Below, one piece after another: positions 17,189 through 25,229 of a DNA stretch of 64,000 nt (the first letter of the stretch is position 1; every line of letters begins with the position of its first letter). The position numbers were made by a program, and so were the translations under genes. The notes beneath the pieces were generated by a model. The model made no database searches. It was not told where the DNA came from and saw only the letters and a list, made by a program, of their open reading frames with translations. Origin of the DNA: Bacillus sp. 2B10 (lineage in GTDB: Bacteria; Pseudomonadota; Alphaproteobacteria; Sphingomonadales; Sphingomonadaceae); NCBI GenBank assembly GCA_003946805.1, contig RPSH01000015.1, forward strand, positions 1 to 64,000. The letters run 5' to 3'.

Positions 17189-18958
17189 TTACGCAATCGC
17201 CTCGCCGAACATCAGCGCGCGCACGAACCGCACCGGCGGCGACCCGTGCGAGATCGCGGCATCGTTGTAGCGCATCAGGTCGAACTTCGCCCCGCCGCGC
17301 CGCTCCGCCTCGCGGCGCATGTCCATATGCTCGCTATAGCCGACGAAATAGCTGAGCAACTGCGTCGACCCCAGCCGGGCGCGGGTCCATTTGCCCGCCG
17401 CCTCGCGCTCCTGCTGGAACGCGCCTTCCATCATCAGCTTCATCGCCTGCGCTTCGGTCAGCCCTTCGGTATGGATGCCGATGTCGAGCAGCGTGTTGGT
17501 GATCGAGCGCATCCGCATCTTGAGCACGGTCAGCTTGAACAGCGGATCGCCGTCGAGATAATCGGCATCGGCCATCAGCCGTTCGGCATACACCGCCCAG
17601 CCTTCGACGAATGGTCCCGACGACAGGACCGCGCGCAACACCGACTTGCTTTCGTTGCTGTGCGCGATCTGGAGGTAATGGCCCGGCATCGCCTCGTGGA
17701 TCGACAGGTCGTGGATCATGTAATCATTATACTCGCGCAGGAACGACGTCGTCTGCGCCTCGGTCCAGTCCGCCGGGATCGGCGATACCGCGTAAAAGGT
17801 GCCTAGATGCTTTTCGAGCGGGCCGGGGCTGTCGCAATAGGCGACGGCGACGCCCTGCTGGAACTTGGGCATCTCGATGATCTGCACCGGCGTGGTCGGC
17901 ACGCGCACCAGCCGCCTTTCGCGGACGAAGGCGGTCGCGCTCTCCAGCGTCGCGCGCGCCTTCGCCATCACCTGCGACCGGGTCGGGCGGCGGGCATAGC
18001 TCATCTCCAGCGCCGCCTCGATCGCCTTCTGCTGCTGTGCCGGGCTCGGTCGGGCAGGGGTTGGTGGCGCCTTTGGCCGGCCGCGCAGCACCAGTCGGGC
18101 GAGCTGGTACATCTCCGCGCGGGTTTCCACCGCGGCCTTTGCCGCGCGCGCTTTGATCTCGGTGCGCGACAGCGGCGACAGCAGCGCGAACTTCACCTTC
18201 TGATCGTACAACTCGGGGCTCAGGCGGAAATCGCCTTTGGCTGCGGGCACCACCACCGTGTCCAGCCAGCGCTGCTGTTCGGCGGTCGCGGTGCGCAGCG
18301 TCGCCACCGCGCGGTCGAAGCGCGCACGGTCGCCGCGCGACAAACTGCCCTTATGCGGTGCCAGCATCGTGTCGACGATCTGGAGGATGCCGCCATTCTG
18401 CCTGGCGACCGTGATCGCATAGATGGCGGGGACGCGTGCCGGCACGATGCTGTCGCGCATCTGCGCGAACATCGCCGGCACCGCCTCCATCCGCTTCGTC
18501 GCCGACCGCAGCCGTTGCGGCCATGGTGCGAAGTCGCGGGCGGCCAGCGCATAGAGCCCGCCCGAAATCGTGCCAGCCGCCCCCTGCGGGTCCCATGCGA
18601 AGGGTTGCAGCACCTCCAGCGTCCACAGCTGGTAGCGCAGTTCGTTGTCGAGCAGCGCGGCATCGACCTGGTCGTCGCGTGACAGCGACGCGCGCGGGAT
18701 CGCGGACAGATCGGTGAGGGTCGCGCGCAGGAATTCGGCATCGCGCGCGCGGCCGGTTGCCGAGAGGTCCTCGACCTGGTCGTCGAAGGCGTGGTTGCCC
18801 AGCGCGGTGGCATAGCCGGGATGCAGTTTCGCCATGCCGTCGAGATAGCGTTTCGACAGCCGCGCGAACTCGCCTGCCGGTCCGCTCTGCGCCAGCGCCG
18901 GAAAGCTGCCCGCGAGCGGCGCAAGCGCCATCAGCGCGACGAAGTGGCGACGGTACAT
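17189..18958 (-). CDS. DUF885 family exported protein (putative metallopeptidase-like)
   Basis: The protein has 589 residues with a signal peptide (MYRRHFVALMALAPLAGSFPALAQ). The DUF885 hallmark HEAMPGHYLQ, with the adjacent FVEGWAVYAERL motif, is present and resembles a zinc-peptidase site (HExxxH variant plus downstream E). The N-terminal half is helical. The family is common and often multicopy in sphingomonads, and its substrates are not established. Monocistronic. Confidence 0.88.
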   Translation of the reverse strand: MYRRHFVALMALAPLAGSFPALAQSGPAGEFARLSKRYLDGMAKLHPGYATALGNHAFDDQVEDLSATGRARDAEFLRATLTDLSAIPRASLSRDDQVDAALLDNELRYQLWTLEVLQPFAWDPQGAAGTISGGLYALAARDFAPWPQRLRSATKRMEAVPAMFAQMRDSIVPARVPAIYAITVARQNGGILQIVDTMLAPHKGSLSRGDRARFDRAVATLRTATAEQQRWLDTVVVPAAKGDFRLSPELYDQKVKFALLSPLSRTEIKARAAKAAVETRAEMYQLARLVLRGRPKAPPTPARPSPAQQQKAIEAALEMSYARRPTRSQVMAKARATLESATAFVRERRLVRVPTTPVQIIEMPKFQQGVAVAYCDSPGPLEKHLGTFYAVSPIPADWTEAQTTSFLREYNDYMIHDLSIHEAMPGHYLQIAHSNESKSVLRAVLSSGPFVEGWAVYAERLMADADYLDGDPLFKLTVLKMRMRSITNTLLDIGIHTEGLTEAQAMKLMMEGAFQQEREAAGKWTRARLGSTQLLSYFVGYSEHMDMRREAERRGGAKFDLMRYNDAAISHGSPPVRFVRALMFGEAIA

Positions 18959-19020
18959 CGATATTCCCCCTGAATCCTGTCGCCCACGCTATCGCGCGCG
19001 CCACGCCGGACAAAGGGGAA

Positions 19021-19695
19021 TCAGCGGGCGTCCCGAAGTTCGATCGCGCGGGCGAATACCGCTGCGAACATCTCCGGCGTCAACCGCCCGGTATTCTGGT
19101 TGTAGCGCGAACAGTGATAGCTATCGATCAGCACCTGCCCGCCGGGCATGCCGTGTTCGGCCAAGTGCGCGAACCGCGCCTTGGGCAGGCGTCCGCCCAG
19201 CACCTTCACCGCCGACTGGTGCGCGATCGCGCCGAGCGCGACGACGACGCGCAGCGACGGCATCGTCGCCAGATCGGCGTCGAGGAACGGACGGCAGGTG
19301 CGGACTTCCTCGGGCGTCGGCTTGTTCTCCGGCGGCAGGCATCGCACCGCGTTGACGATCGCGATCCCCTTGGCAACCGGTGCGTCGTCCGGCTTGCCGG
19401 TATAGCCGCCCTCGGCAAGGCCCGCAGCGATCAGCGTGTCCCAGAACAGCGGCCCCGACCGGTCGCCGGTGAAGGGGCGGCCGGTGCGGTTGGCGCCCTG
19501 CAGGCCCGGTGCCAGGTCGATGATCGCCAGCCACGGATCGGCATCGGCGAGCGGAGCGACGGGGGCGTTCCACCAGCCGGGATGTTCGACGCGCAGCTGC
19601 TCGCGCAACGTGACGAGGCGCGGGCAGCGCGGGCAGTCGCGCGACGGTTCGGCGGCGGGGGCAGGGGCGACGGGTTCGAGGGTGGCAGTTTCCAT
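19021..19695 (-). CDS. Uracil-DNA glycosylase, family 5 (UdgB-like)
   Basis: This enzyme removes uracil and some deaminated bases from DNA. The 224-residue protein has the N-terminal Cys pair CPRCPRL (21-27) of Fe-S-type UDGs, motif 1 LAPGLQGANRTGRPFTGD (polar Asp replaced, as in family 5), NAVRCLPPENKPTPEE with further Cys, and motif 3 YHCSRYNQNTG (where HCSRYN is typical of UDGb). The four cysteines could hold a 4Fe-4S cluster. It is divergent from folK with 22 bp between the starts. Confidence 0.88.
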   Translation of the reverse strand: METATLEPVAPAPAAEPSRDCPRCPRLVTLREQLRVEHPGWWNAPVAPLADADPWLAIIDLAPGLQGANRTGRPFTGDRSGPLFWDTLIAAGLAEGGYTGKPDDAPVAKGIAIVNAVRCLPPENKPTPEEVRTCRPFLDADLATMPSLRVVVALGAIAHQSAVKVLGGRLPKARFAHLAEHGMPGGQVLIDSYHCSRYNQNTGRLTPEMFAAVFARAIELRDAR

Positions 19696-19717
19696 CGCCA
19701 GCCGATAGGCGCAGGCG

Positions 19718-20194
19718 ATGACGAGCTCAACCTATGCGATCGCGATCGGCTCCAACCGCCGCGGGCGGCATGGCGATCCGGTCGCCGAGGTACGCGCGGC
19801 GATCGCGGCGCTGGCGGGCGTACATGCGGTGGGGCCGATCGTGGCGAGCGCGCCGCTGGGGCCATCGCTGCGACGCTATGCGAACACCGTCGTGCTGCTC
19901 GACAGCGACCTGTCGCCGCCCGACCTGCTCGTGCGGCTGAAGGCGATCGAGCGGGCGTTCGGCCGACGGCGGGGGCGCCGCTGGGGTTCGCGCGTACTCG
20001 ACCTCGACATCATCCTGTGGTCGGGCGGCAGCTGGCACGGGCCCGGCCTGTGCGTACCGCATGTCGCGTTTCGCGGCCGCGGTTTCGTGCTGCGCCCGCT
20101 GTGCCGGATCGCTCCGGCATGGCGCGATCCGGTCAGCAATCGGACGATCCGCCAGCTGCACCAACTGGTTGACCGCGCCCGCCCGCGTGACTAG
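19718..20194 (+). CDS. folK: 2-amino-4-hydroxy-6-hydroxymethyldihydropteridine diphosphokinase
   Basis: FolK transfers pyrophosphate from ATP to hydroxymethyl-dihydropterin in folate synthesis. The 158-residue protein shows AIGSNRRG at the start, the RRRGRRWGSRVLDLDIILW segment (the DLDI motif binds Mg2+ and ATP), and VPHVAFRGRGFVLRPL near the end. The family's usual VPHP-x-hxxR is here VPHVAFRGR. folP lies 13 kb away. The start is 22 bp from the divergent UDG gene. Confidence 0.9.
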   Translation: MTSSTYAIAIGSNRRGRHGDPVAEVRAAIAALAGVHAVGPIVASAPLGPSLRRYANTVVLLDSDLSPPDLLVRLKAIERAFGRRRGRRWGSRVLDLDIILWSGGSWHGPGLCVPHVAFRGRGFVLRPLCRIAPAWRDPVSNRTIRQLHQLVDRARPRD

Positions 20195-20208
20195 GGGCGG
20201 GGCTTCGT

Positions 20209-20284
<76 letters not shown>

Positions 20285-20547
20285 CATTTTCCCCTTTGCC
20301 TGTTCGCGGCGGTCCCGAAGAACGATCGCGACGCCAACGATATCGCGGTCGTTTCGGCAGAGCCGTCCGGGCGGCAGGCGTGCGACATCGCCAGCTTTAG
20401 CGAACACGATGCGGTGCCGCGGGCGACGCGACCGCGATCTGCGCGACGCTGGTCCATGGTGCGAGCGAACTGGCGCGGTCACTGGCCGCGTTCCGCATCC
20501 CGGGGAACGAAACGCGTCGCTTTGCCGCGTTGCTGCGTTCGGACGGG
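20285..20547. other. Gene-free stretch after tRNA-Lys
   Basis: About 260 bases between tRNA-Lys and the PAP2 gene. No gene, hairpin terminator or repeat copy could be supported. Confidence 0.5.
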
Positions 20548-21231
20548 ATGATCGATCCGCTCGCCCCCGAACCCCGCCCGTCGCGCAACACGCCGTGGAG
20601 CGTCATCGGCATCGCCGTGGCGCTGGCCACCCTGTCGCTGCTGTTCGTGCTTGCCGAACGGGTGGCGCAGGGCGATGCCTTCGCGTTCGACCGGCGGTTG
20701 CTGCTGGCGCTGCGTGGCACCGATGGCGCGCCGATCGGGTCGGCGCGGTTCACGTCGATGGTCCGCGACGTCACCGCGCTGGGCAGTACCACCGTGCTGA
20801 CCATCGTCGTCGCCTTTGCCGGCCTGCTGCTGGCCAGTGTCGGGCGGTGGCGCTCCGGGGTGCTGGTCGCGCTGGCCTGTGCCGGGGGAAGCTGGACCAA
20901 CGTGCTGTTCAAGCATGCCGTGGCGCGCGCCCGCCCCGACCTGGTCCCGCATCTGATGGACGAGACGTCGAACAGCTTCCCCAGCGGCCACGCCGCCAAT
21001 TCGGCGATCGTGTACCTGACGCTGGCGACGCTCGCGTGGCCGATGCTGCGGCAGGGCGCAGCGCGTGGGTTCGTGGTCGTTGCCGCGGCGTTGCTGGTCG
21101 TCGCGATCGGGATGAGCCGGGTCTATCTGGGCGTACACTGGCCGAGCGACGTGCTGGCCGGGTGGCTGTTCGGCGCGCTGTGGGCGATCGGGTGGTGGCG
21201 GATCGAGCTGCGGGTGCTGGGTGGGCGGTAG
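20548..21231 (+). CDS. PAP2 family phosphatase, membrane-bound
   Basis: A 227-residue integral membrane phosphatase acting on phosphatidate or undecaprenyl-pyrophosphate-like lipids. The three PAP2 motifs are present: KHAVARARP, then SNSFPSGHAA, then SRVYLGVHWPSDV (acid/base His and nucleophile His). Five to six transmembrane segments surround them. The start at 20548 (MIDPLAP) is chosen; an in-frame TTG at 20530 is possible. The exact lipid substrate is not visible. Confidence 0.88.
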   Translation: MIDPLAPEPRPSRNTPWSVIGIAVALATLSLLFVLAERVAQGDAFAFDRRLLLALRGTDGAPIGSARFTSMVRDVTALGSTTVLTIVVAFAGLLLASVGRWRSGVLVALACAGGSWTNVLFKHAVARARPDLVPHLMDETSNSFPSGHAANSAIVYLTLATLAWPMLRQGAARGFVVVAAALLVVAIGMSRVYLGVHWPSDVLAGWLFGALWAIGWWRIELRVLGGR

Positions 21232-21386
21232 GGGGCGACGCGGAACGAAGCGAGCGAACCGGATCGGCTTCGGGGAAGGGCGCGCGAGGGATCGCCGAAT
21301 CTGATCCTGAGGGGGATGACATAGGGCGGAACCGTTCGTCCTGACGTCATCCCGCTGTCGGTAACGGTTGGGCAGCGGCGCGCCTG

Positions 21387-21478
21387 TCTGCACACGTCAC
21401 CCCAGCGGAGGCCGGGGCCTTTGTGGGGCGGGTGCGCTGGCTTCCACGGGGAGACCCCAGCCTTCGCCGGGGTGACGG
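21387..21478. repeat. Family-B inverted repeat
   Basis: CGTCACCCCAGCGGAGGCCGGGG and CCCCAGCCTTCGCCGGGGTGACGG form the outer arms around about 45 bases. It lies in the 277-bp stretch between the PAP2 gene and rnc, which holds no gene. Confidence 0.75.
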
Positions 21479-21508
21479 TGGTGGGGCAAGCCTTCCGGAG
21501 CTGCCCCG

Positions 21509-22177
21509 CTATCCGCCAAGCTGCGCCAGCAACGCCTTTGCCGCCGCCGTCTCGGCGTCCTGTTTCGACGTGCCGGTCGCTTCCGCCGCGGCCAGCTTGC
21601 CGATGGTCACCCGCACGGTGAAGCGTGGCGCGTGGCCGGGGCCGCTCTTGTCGACGATGGCGTATTCGGGCGGGCGGCGGTTGTGGGCGGCGGCCCATTC
21701 CTGCAGCGCGGACTTGGGATGGCGCGGGACGCCCAGCTGCGCGTCGATCCGCGATCCCCATAGCCGGCGGACGAGGTCGCGCGCGGCGTCGTGGCCATGG
21801 TCGCGATAATAGGCGCCGATCAGCGCCTCCATCACGTCGCCCAGCACATTGTCGCTGTCGCCCGCGCCGTCGTCGCGCGCCTGCTTGCCGAGCCTGAGAT
21901 GCGGCACGACGCCGATGCCGCGCGCGATCTCGGCACAGACCGCACCCGTCACCAGCGCATTGAAGCGTTTCGACAGCGCGCCTTCGGTTTCGGACGGGAA
22001 CCGGTCGTAGAGCCATTCGGCGACCGACAGGCCGAGCACGCGGTCGCCGAGGAATTCGAGCCGCTCATAGGTCGCGCGCGCGGTGCTGCCATGCGTCAGC
22101 GCGCGTTCGTAATCGTCGATCCGGGTCGGGGCGCGGGCCAGCGCCTGCTCGACCCAGCGGGGCAGGGCGTCGCTCAG
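21509..22177 (-). CDS. rnc: Ribonuclease III
   Basis: RNase III cuts double-stranded RNA in rRNA and mRNA processing. The signature ERLEFLGDRVLGL (39-51) and the second acidic site GDVMEALIGAYY (near 112) form the catalytic domain, and a dsRNA-binding domain covers about 150-222 (HPKSALQEWAAAH ... GTSKQDAETAAAKALL). No ATG lies in the right place. The best start is CTG at 22177, which overlaps the lepB stop as CTGA and has GGGGAAGG just upstream. A GTG at 22199-22201 is the alternative but lacks a ribosome site. The protein has 222 residues from CTG. Confidence 0.88.
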   Translation of the reverse strand: MSDALPRWVEQALARAPTRIDDYERALTHGSTARATYERLEFLGDRVLGLSVAEWLYDRFPSETEGALSKRFNALVTGAVCAEIARGIGVVPHLRLGKQARDDGAGDSDNVLGDVMEALIGAYYRDHGHDAARDLVRRLWGSRIDAQLGVPRHPKSALQEWAAAHNRRPPEYAIVDKSGPGHAPRFTVRVTIGKLAAAEATGTSKQDAETAAAKALLAQLGG

Positions 22178-23013
22178 AAGCCTTCCCCGATCCGGTTCCA
22201 CCGCGCCGCCGACACCCAGGTCCATGGCAGCAGCCACTGTGCAGACCCGTCGGTCGAGAAGAAGTTCACGACCGCTTTGCCCTCGATATTCTCCAGCGGC
22301 ACGATGCCGATGCCACCGCCTTCGCGCGCCGGGAAGCGGCTGTCGGCGCTGTCGTCGCGATTGTCGCCCATCAGGAACGCATGGCCGGCGGGGACGGTGA
22401 ACACGCCGGTATCGTCGGCTTCGGTCGTGCCGAGGTCGAGGACGTTGTAGCTCTTGCCGCCGGGCAGCGTCTCGCGGAACTGCGGATAGGCGCAGACCGG
22501 CTTTTCGGCGACGATGCGCTGGAACGCGTAGTCGCAATCCGTGTTGGGCGAAACGGCGACGACGAAATCGGGCATCCGCTGCTTGGTGATCGCCTTGCCG
22601 TTCAGGAACAGCTGGCCGCCGCGCATCTGCACCGTGTCGCCGGGGATGCCGATCACGCGCTTGATATAGTCCTGCCTCGCGGTCGGCGGCGCCTTGAACA
22701 CCACCACGTCGCCGCGGGCCGGCGTGCGCGGCAGGATGCGACCGGGGATCAGCGGGATGCCCCACGGCAGCGAATAGCGCGAATAGCCATAGTTCCATTT
22801 GGTGATGAACAGATAGTCGCCGATCAGCAGCCGCGGCTGCATCGACCCCGACGGGATCGAGAAGGGCGAGAACAGGAACGACCGGATGATGAACACCACG
22901 ATCGCCAGCTTGAGCAGGAAGACCATCAGGTCCGCCGCCTCCGAACGCTTCGGCTTGGGGGCAGGCGCGGGCGGAGTCGGCGTGGAAGCGGCCGGGGCGG
23001 GGTCGAGAGCCAT
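22174..23013 (-). CDS. lepB: Signal peptidase I
   Basis: LepB removes signal peptides from exported proteins at the outer face of the inner membrane. The 279-residue protein has a Pro/Ala-rich cytoplasmic N-terminus, one transmembrane helix (about 29-48), catalytic Ser57 in SIPSGSMQP, Lys118 in YIKRVIGIPGD and the MGDNRDDSADSR box. The start at 23013 is uncertain; in-frame ATGs at 23025 and 23049 exist and none has a strong ribosome site. It is coupled to rnc by overlap; lepB-rnc is a widespread gene pair. Confidence 0.92.
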   Translation of the reverse strand: MALDPAPAASTPTPPAPAPKPKRSEAADLMVFLLKLAIVVFIIRSFLFSPFSIPSGSMQPRLLIGDYLFITKWNYGYSRYSLPWGIPLIPGRILPRTPARGDVVVFKAPPTARQDYIKRVIGIPGDTVQMRGGQLFLNGKAITKQRMPDFVVAVSPNTDCDYAFQRIVAEKPVCAYPQFRETLPGGKSYNVLDLGTTEADDTGVFTVPAGHAFLMGDNRDDSADSRFPAREGGGIGIVPLENIEGKAVVNFFSTDGSAQWLLPWTWVSAARWNRIGEGF

Positions 23014-23087
23014 GGAGCGAGCCATGCGTGCGACGGGGCGGGGCGTCAAGCGGGTTGGGGGGACTGCCTATCCGCTTGCGTCGCTCC

Positions 23088-23222
23088 AGCGGAGGCTGGA
23101 GCATCTATGGGGCGGGCGCAGCGGGTATCCACGAGGAGACCCCAGCCTTCGCTGGGGTGACGTTTGAGGCGAGGGAGGTGCCTTCCCCTCGCGTCACCCC
23201 AGCGCAGGCTGGGGTCTCCCGC
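23088..23222. repeat. Family-B repeats left of the GIY-YIG gene
   Basis: Two successive copies: GCTCCAGCGGAGGCTGGAGC ... CCCCAGCCTTCGCTGGGGTGACG (23088-23163) and GCGTCACCCCAGCGCAGGCTGGGGTCTCC (23190-23218). The second ends 8 bases from the stop of the nuclease gene. Confidence 0.8.
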
Positions 23223-23225
23223 GGC

Positions 23226-23513
23226 TCAAACGATGTCGTCGAACAAATCCCGCCATTTCGGGTTCGACTCGGCGATCAGCCGATGTTTCCATTGCGTCCG
23301 CCACGCCTTCAACGCCTTCTCCCGCCGGATCGCGGTTTCGATATCGTCGTGGTGCTCCGCCAGAACCAGCGTCCTGATCCCGTACTTCCGGCAATGGGCC
23401 GAACCTTCGTCCCCGCGATGCTGCCAGACGCGCGCGGCGAGGTTCGCGGTCACGCCGATATAGGTCATGCCGAACGGGCGGTTCGCCATGATGTACGTCC
23501 AGCCGCCACGCAT
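23226..23513 (-). CDS. GIY-YIG nuclease family protein, flanked by repeats
   Basis: A 95-residue single-domain protein of the YhbQ/UPF0213-like GIY-YIG group. TYI (6-8) and TYIGVT (17-22) give the family's two tyrosines, ARVWQHR holds the conserved Arg, and ETAIRREKALKAW holds the catalytic Glu region. It cannot bind specific DNA through any extra domain. Family-B repeats bound it on both sides. A start at the internal ATG (MANRPFG) is less likely since it would cut the first motif. Function is unknown. Confidence 0.85.
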   Translation of the reverse strand: MRGGWTYIMANRPFGMTYIGVTANLAARVWQHRGDEGSAHCRKYGIRTLVLAEHHDDIETAIRREKALKAWRTQWKHRLIAESNPKWRDLFDDIV

Positions 23514-23540
23514 CGGGCAGGCGTATCGTGATGCGGAGGG

Positions 23541-23616
23541 AGATGCCAGCCTGCGCTGGCATGACGTGTCAGGGAAACGGCGTCACCCCAGCGAAGGCTG
23601 GGGTCTCCATCGGCTC
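23541..23616. repeat. Family-B repeats right of the GIY-YIG gene
   Basis: ATGCCAGCCTGCGCTGGCATGACG followed by GCGTCACCCCAGCGAAGGCTGGGGTCTCC. It begins 28 bases upstream of the nuclease start. Confidence 0.8.
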
Positions 23617-23732
23617 CATCCCATGTGCAAGCCGCGAACGCCGCGCCCGACCCGGTAGAAGGGTGTGGACCTGCCCCCGTCCTCCGCTCTAGGGCTGCGG
23701 CCATCCTAACCGACGAACAGACGAGGGACGAT

Positions 23733-25229
23733 ATGGCGATGCAGGACTGGTCCGCGATCGAGGGGCTGACGCAGACGAAGCTGACCGACCTGTTCGCGGG
23801 CGATGCGGATCGGCTGGACAAGCTGACCGTCGATGTCGCGGGCGTGCATTTCGATTTCGCCAAGACACATCTCGACGATGCGGCGATCGCGGCGTTCACC
23901 GGGCTGGCGACGACGATGGAACTGGCCGCCAGGCGCGACGCGCTGTTCGCCGGACAGGTCGTCAACGTCACCGAGGGCCGCGCCGCGACGCATACCGCCG
24001 AGCGGGGCGAGGGCAGTCCCGACGACGTGGCGCAGGCCCGCGCGTTCCAGGGGCGGATGCGGCAGGTGATCGACGCGATCGAGGCCGATGCGTTCGGGCC
24101 GGTGCGCCACATCCTGCATGTCGGCATCGGCGGATCGGCGCTCGGCCCCGACCTGATCTTCGACGCGCTGGGCCGCGACGAGGACAAGTACGACGTCGCG
24201 ATCGTTTCGAACGTCGACGGGGTGGCGATGGAGGAGGCGCTCAAGGGCTTCGATCCGGCCGCCACGCTGCTGGTCGTCGCGTCCAAGACCTTCACCACGA
24301 CCGAGACGATGCTGAACGCCGGATCGGCGCTGGCATGGATGCGCGAGGGCGGGGTCGAGGACCCGTTCGGGCGCGTCATCGCGCTGACCGCCGCGCCGGA
24401 CAAGGCGGTGGAATGGGGCGTCGACGAGACGCGCGTGCTGCCCTTCGCCGAGTCGGTCGGCGGGCGCTATTCGCTGTGGTCGACGCTGGGATTTCCGTTC
24501 GCGCTGGCGCTGGGGTTCCAGGCGTATGAGGAACTGCTGGAGGGCGCGGCCGAGATGGACCGGCATTTCCGGCTGACCGAACCGGCGCGCAACGCGCCGG
24601 TGCTCGCCGCCTTTGCCGATCTCTATTATTCGCAGGTGCGCGGGTGCGAGACGCGGGCGACCTTCGCCTATGACGAGCGGTTGCGGCTGCTGCCGTCCTA
24701 TCTGCAACAGCTGGAGATGGAATCGAACGGCAAGTCGGTGACGGCGGCCGGCGCGCCGCTGGGGCGCAATTCGGCGGCGATCACGTGGGGCGGGGTCGGC
24801 ACCGACGCGCAGCACGCGGTGTTCCAGCTGCTGCACCAGGGTACGCGGATCGTGCCGCTGGAATTCGTCGCGGTGGTGGAGGCAGGCGACACGCTCGACC
24901 CCGCGCATCACCGGCAGCTGCTGCTCAATGCCTTTGCGCAGGGCGCGGCGCTGATGGCGGGCAAGGGCAACGACGATCCGGCGCGCGCCTATCCCGGCGA
25001 CCGGCCGTCGTCGACGATCCTGCTGCAAGACCTCGACGCGCGGACGCTGGGCGCGTTGCTGGCGTTCTACGAGGCGCGGACGTTCGTGAACGCGGCGCTG
25101 CTGGGCATCAATCCGTTCGACCAGTTCGGCGTCGAGCTGGGCAAGGAAATGGCGAAGGCAGCCGATCGCTGCGGTCAGACGTTCGATGCGTCGACCAACG
25201 ACCTTCTGGCACGGGCAGGACTTGCATGA
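23733..25229 (+). CDS. pgi: Glucose-6-phosphate isomerase
   Basis: Interconverts glucose-6-phosphate and fructose-6-phosphate. The 498-residue protein has the sugar-binding VGIGGSALGP, SKTFTTTET phosphate loop, VGGRYSLWSTLGFPFALALG (PGI signature region), and ESNGKSV with the acid-base Glu. The C-terminal FYEARTFVNAALLGINPFDQFGVELGK is typical. ATG at 23733 follows GAGGGA; an ATG six bases later is possible. It overlaps gor by ATGA and is probably co-transcribed with it. Confidence 0.93.
   Translation: MAMQDWSAIEGLTQTKLTDLFAGDADRLDKLTVDVAGVHFDFAKTHLDDAAIAAFTGLATTMELAARRDALFAGQVVNVTEGRAATHTAERGEGSPDDVAQARAFQGRMRQVIDAIEADAFGPVRHILHVGIGGSALGPDLIFDALGRDEDKYDVAIVSNVDGVAMEEALKGFDPAATLLVVASKTFTTTETMLNAGSALAWMREGGVEDPFGRVIALTAAPDKAVEWGVDETRVLPFAESVGGRYSLWSTLGFPFALALGFQAYEELLEGAAEMDRHFRLTEPARNAPVLAAFADLYYSQVRGCETRATFAYDERLRLLPSYLQQLEMESNGKSVTAAGAPLGRNSAAITWGGVGTDAQHAVFQLLHQGTRIVPLEFVAVVEAGDTLDPAHHRQLLLNAFAQGAALMAGKGNDDPARAYPGDRPSSTILLQDLDARTLGALLAFYEARTFVNAALLGINPFDQFGVELGKEMAKAADRCGQTFDASTNDLLARAGLA

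Noticed and set aside
23088..23616. Possible CRISPR array around the GIY-YIG gene
   Set aside because: The repeats are palindromes of differing spacing and direction, with no regular repeat-spacer pattern and no cas gene.
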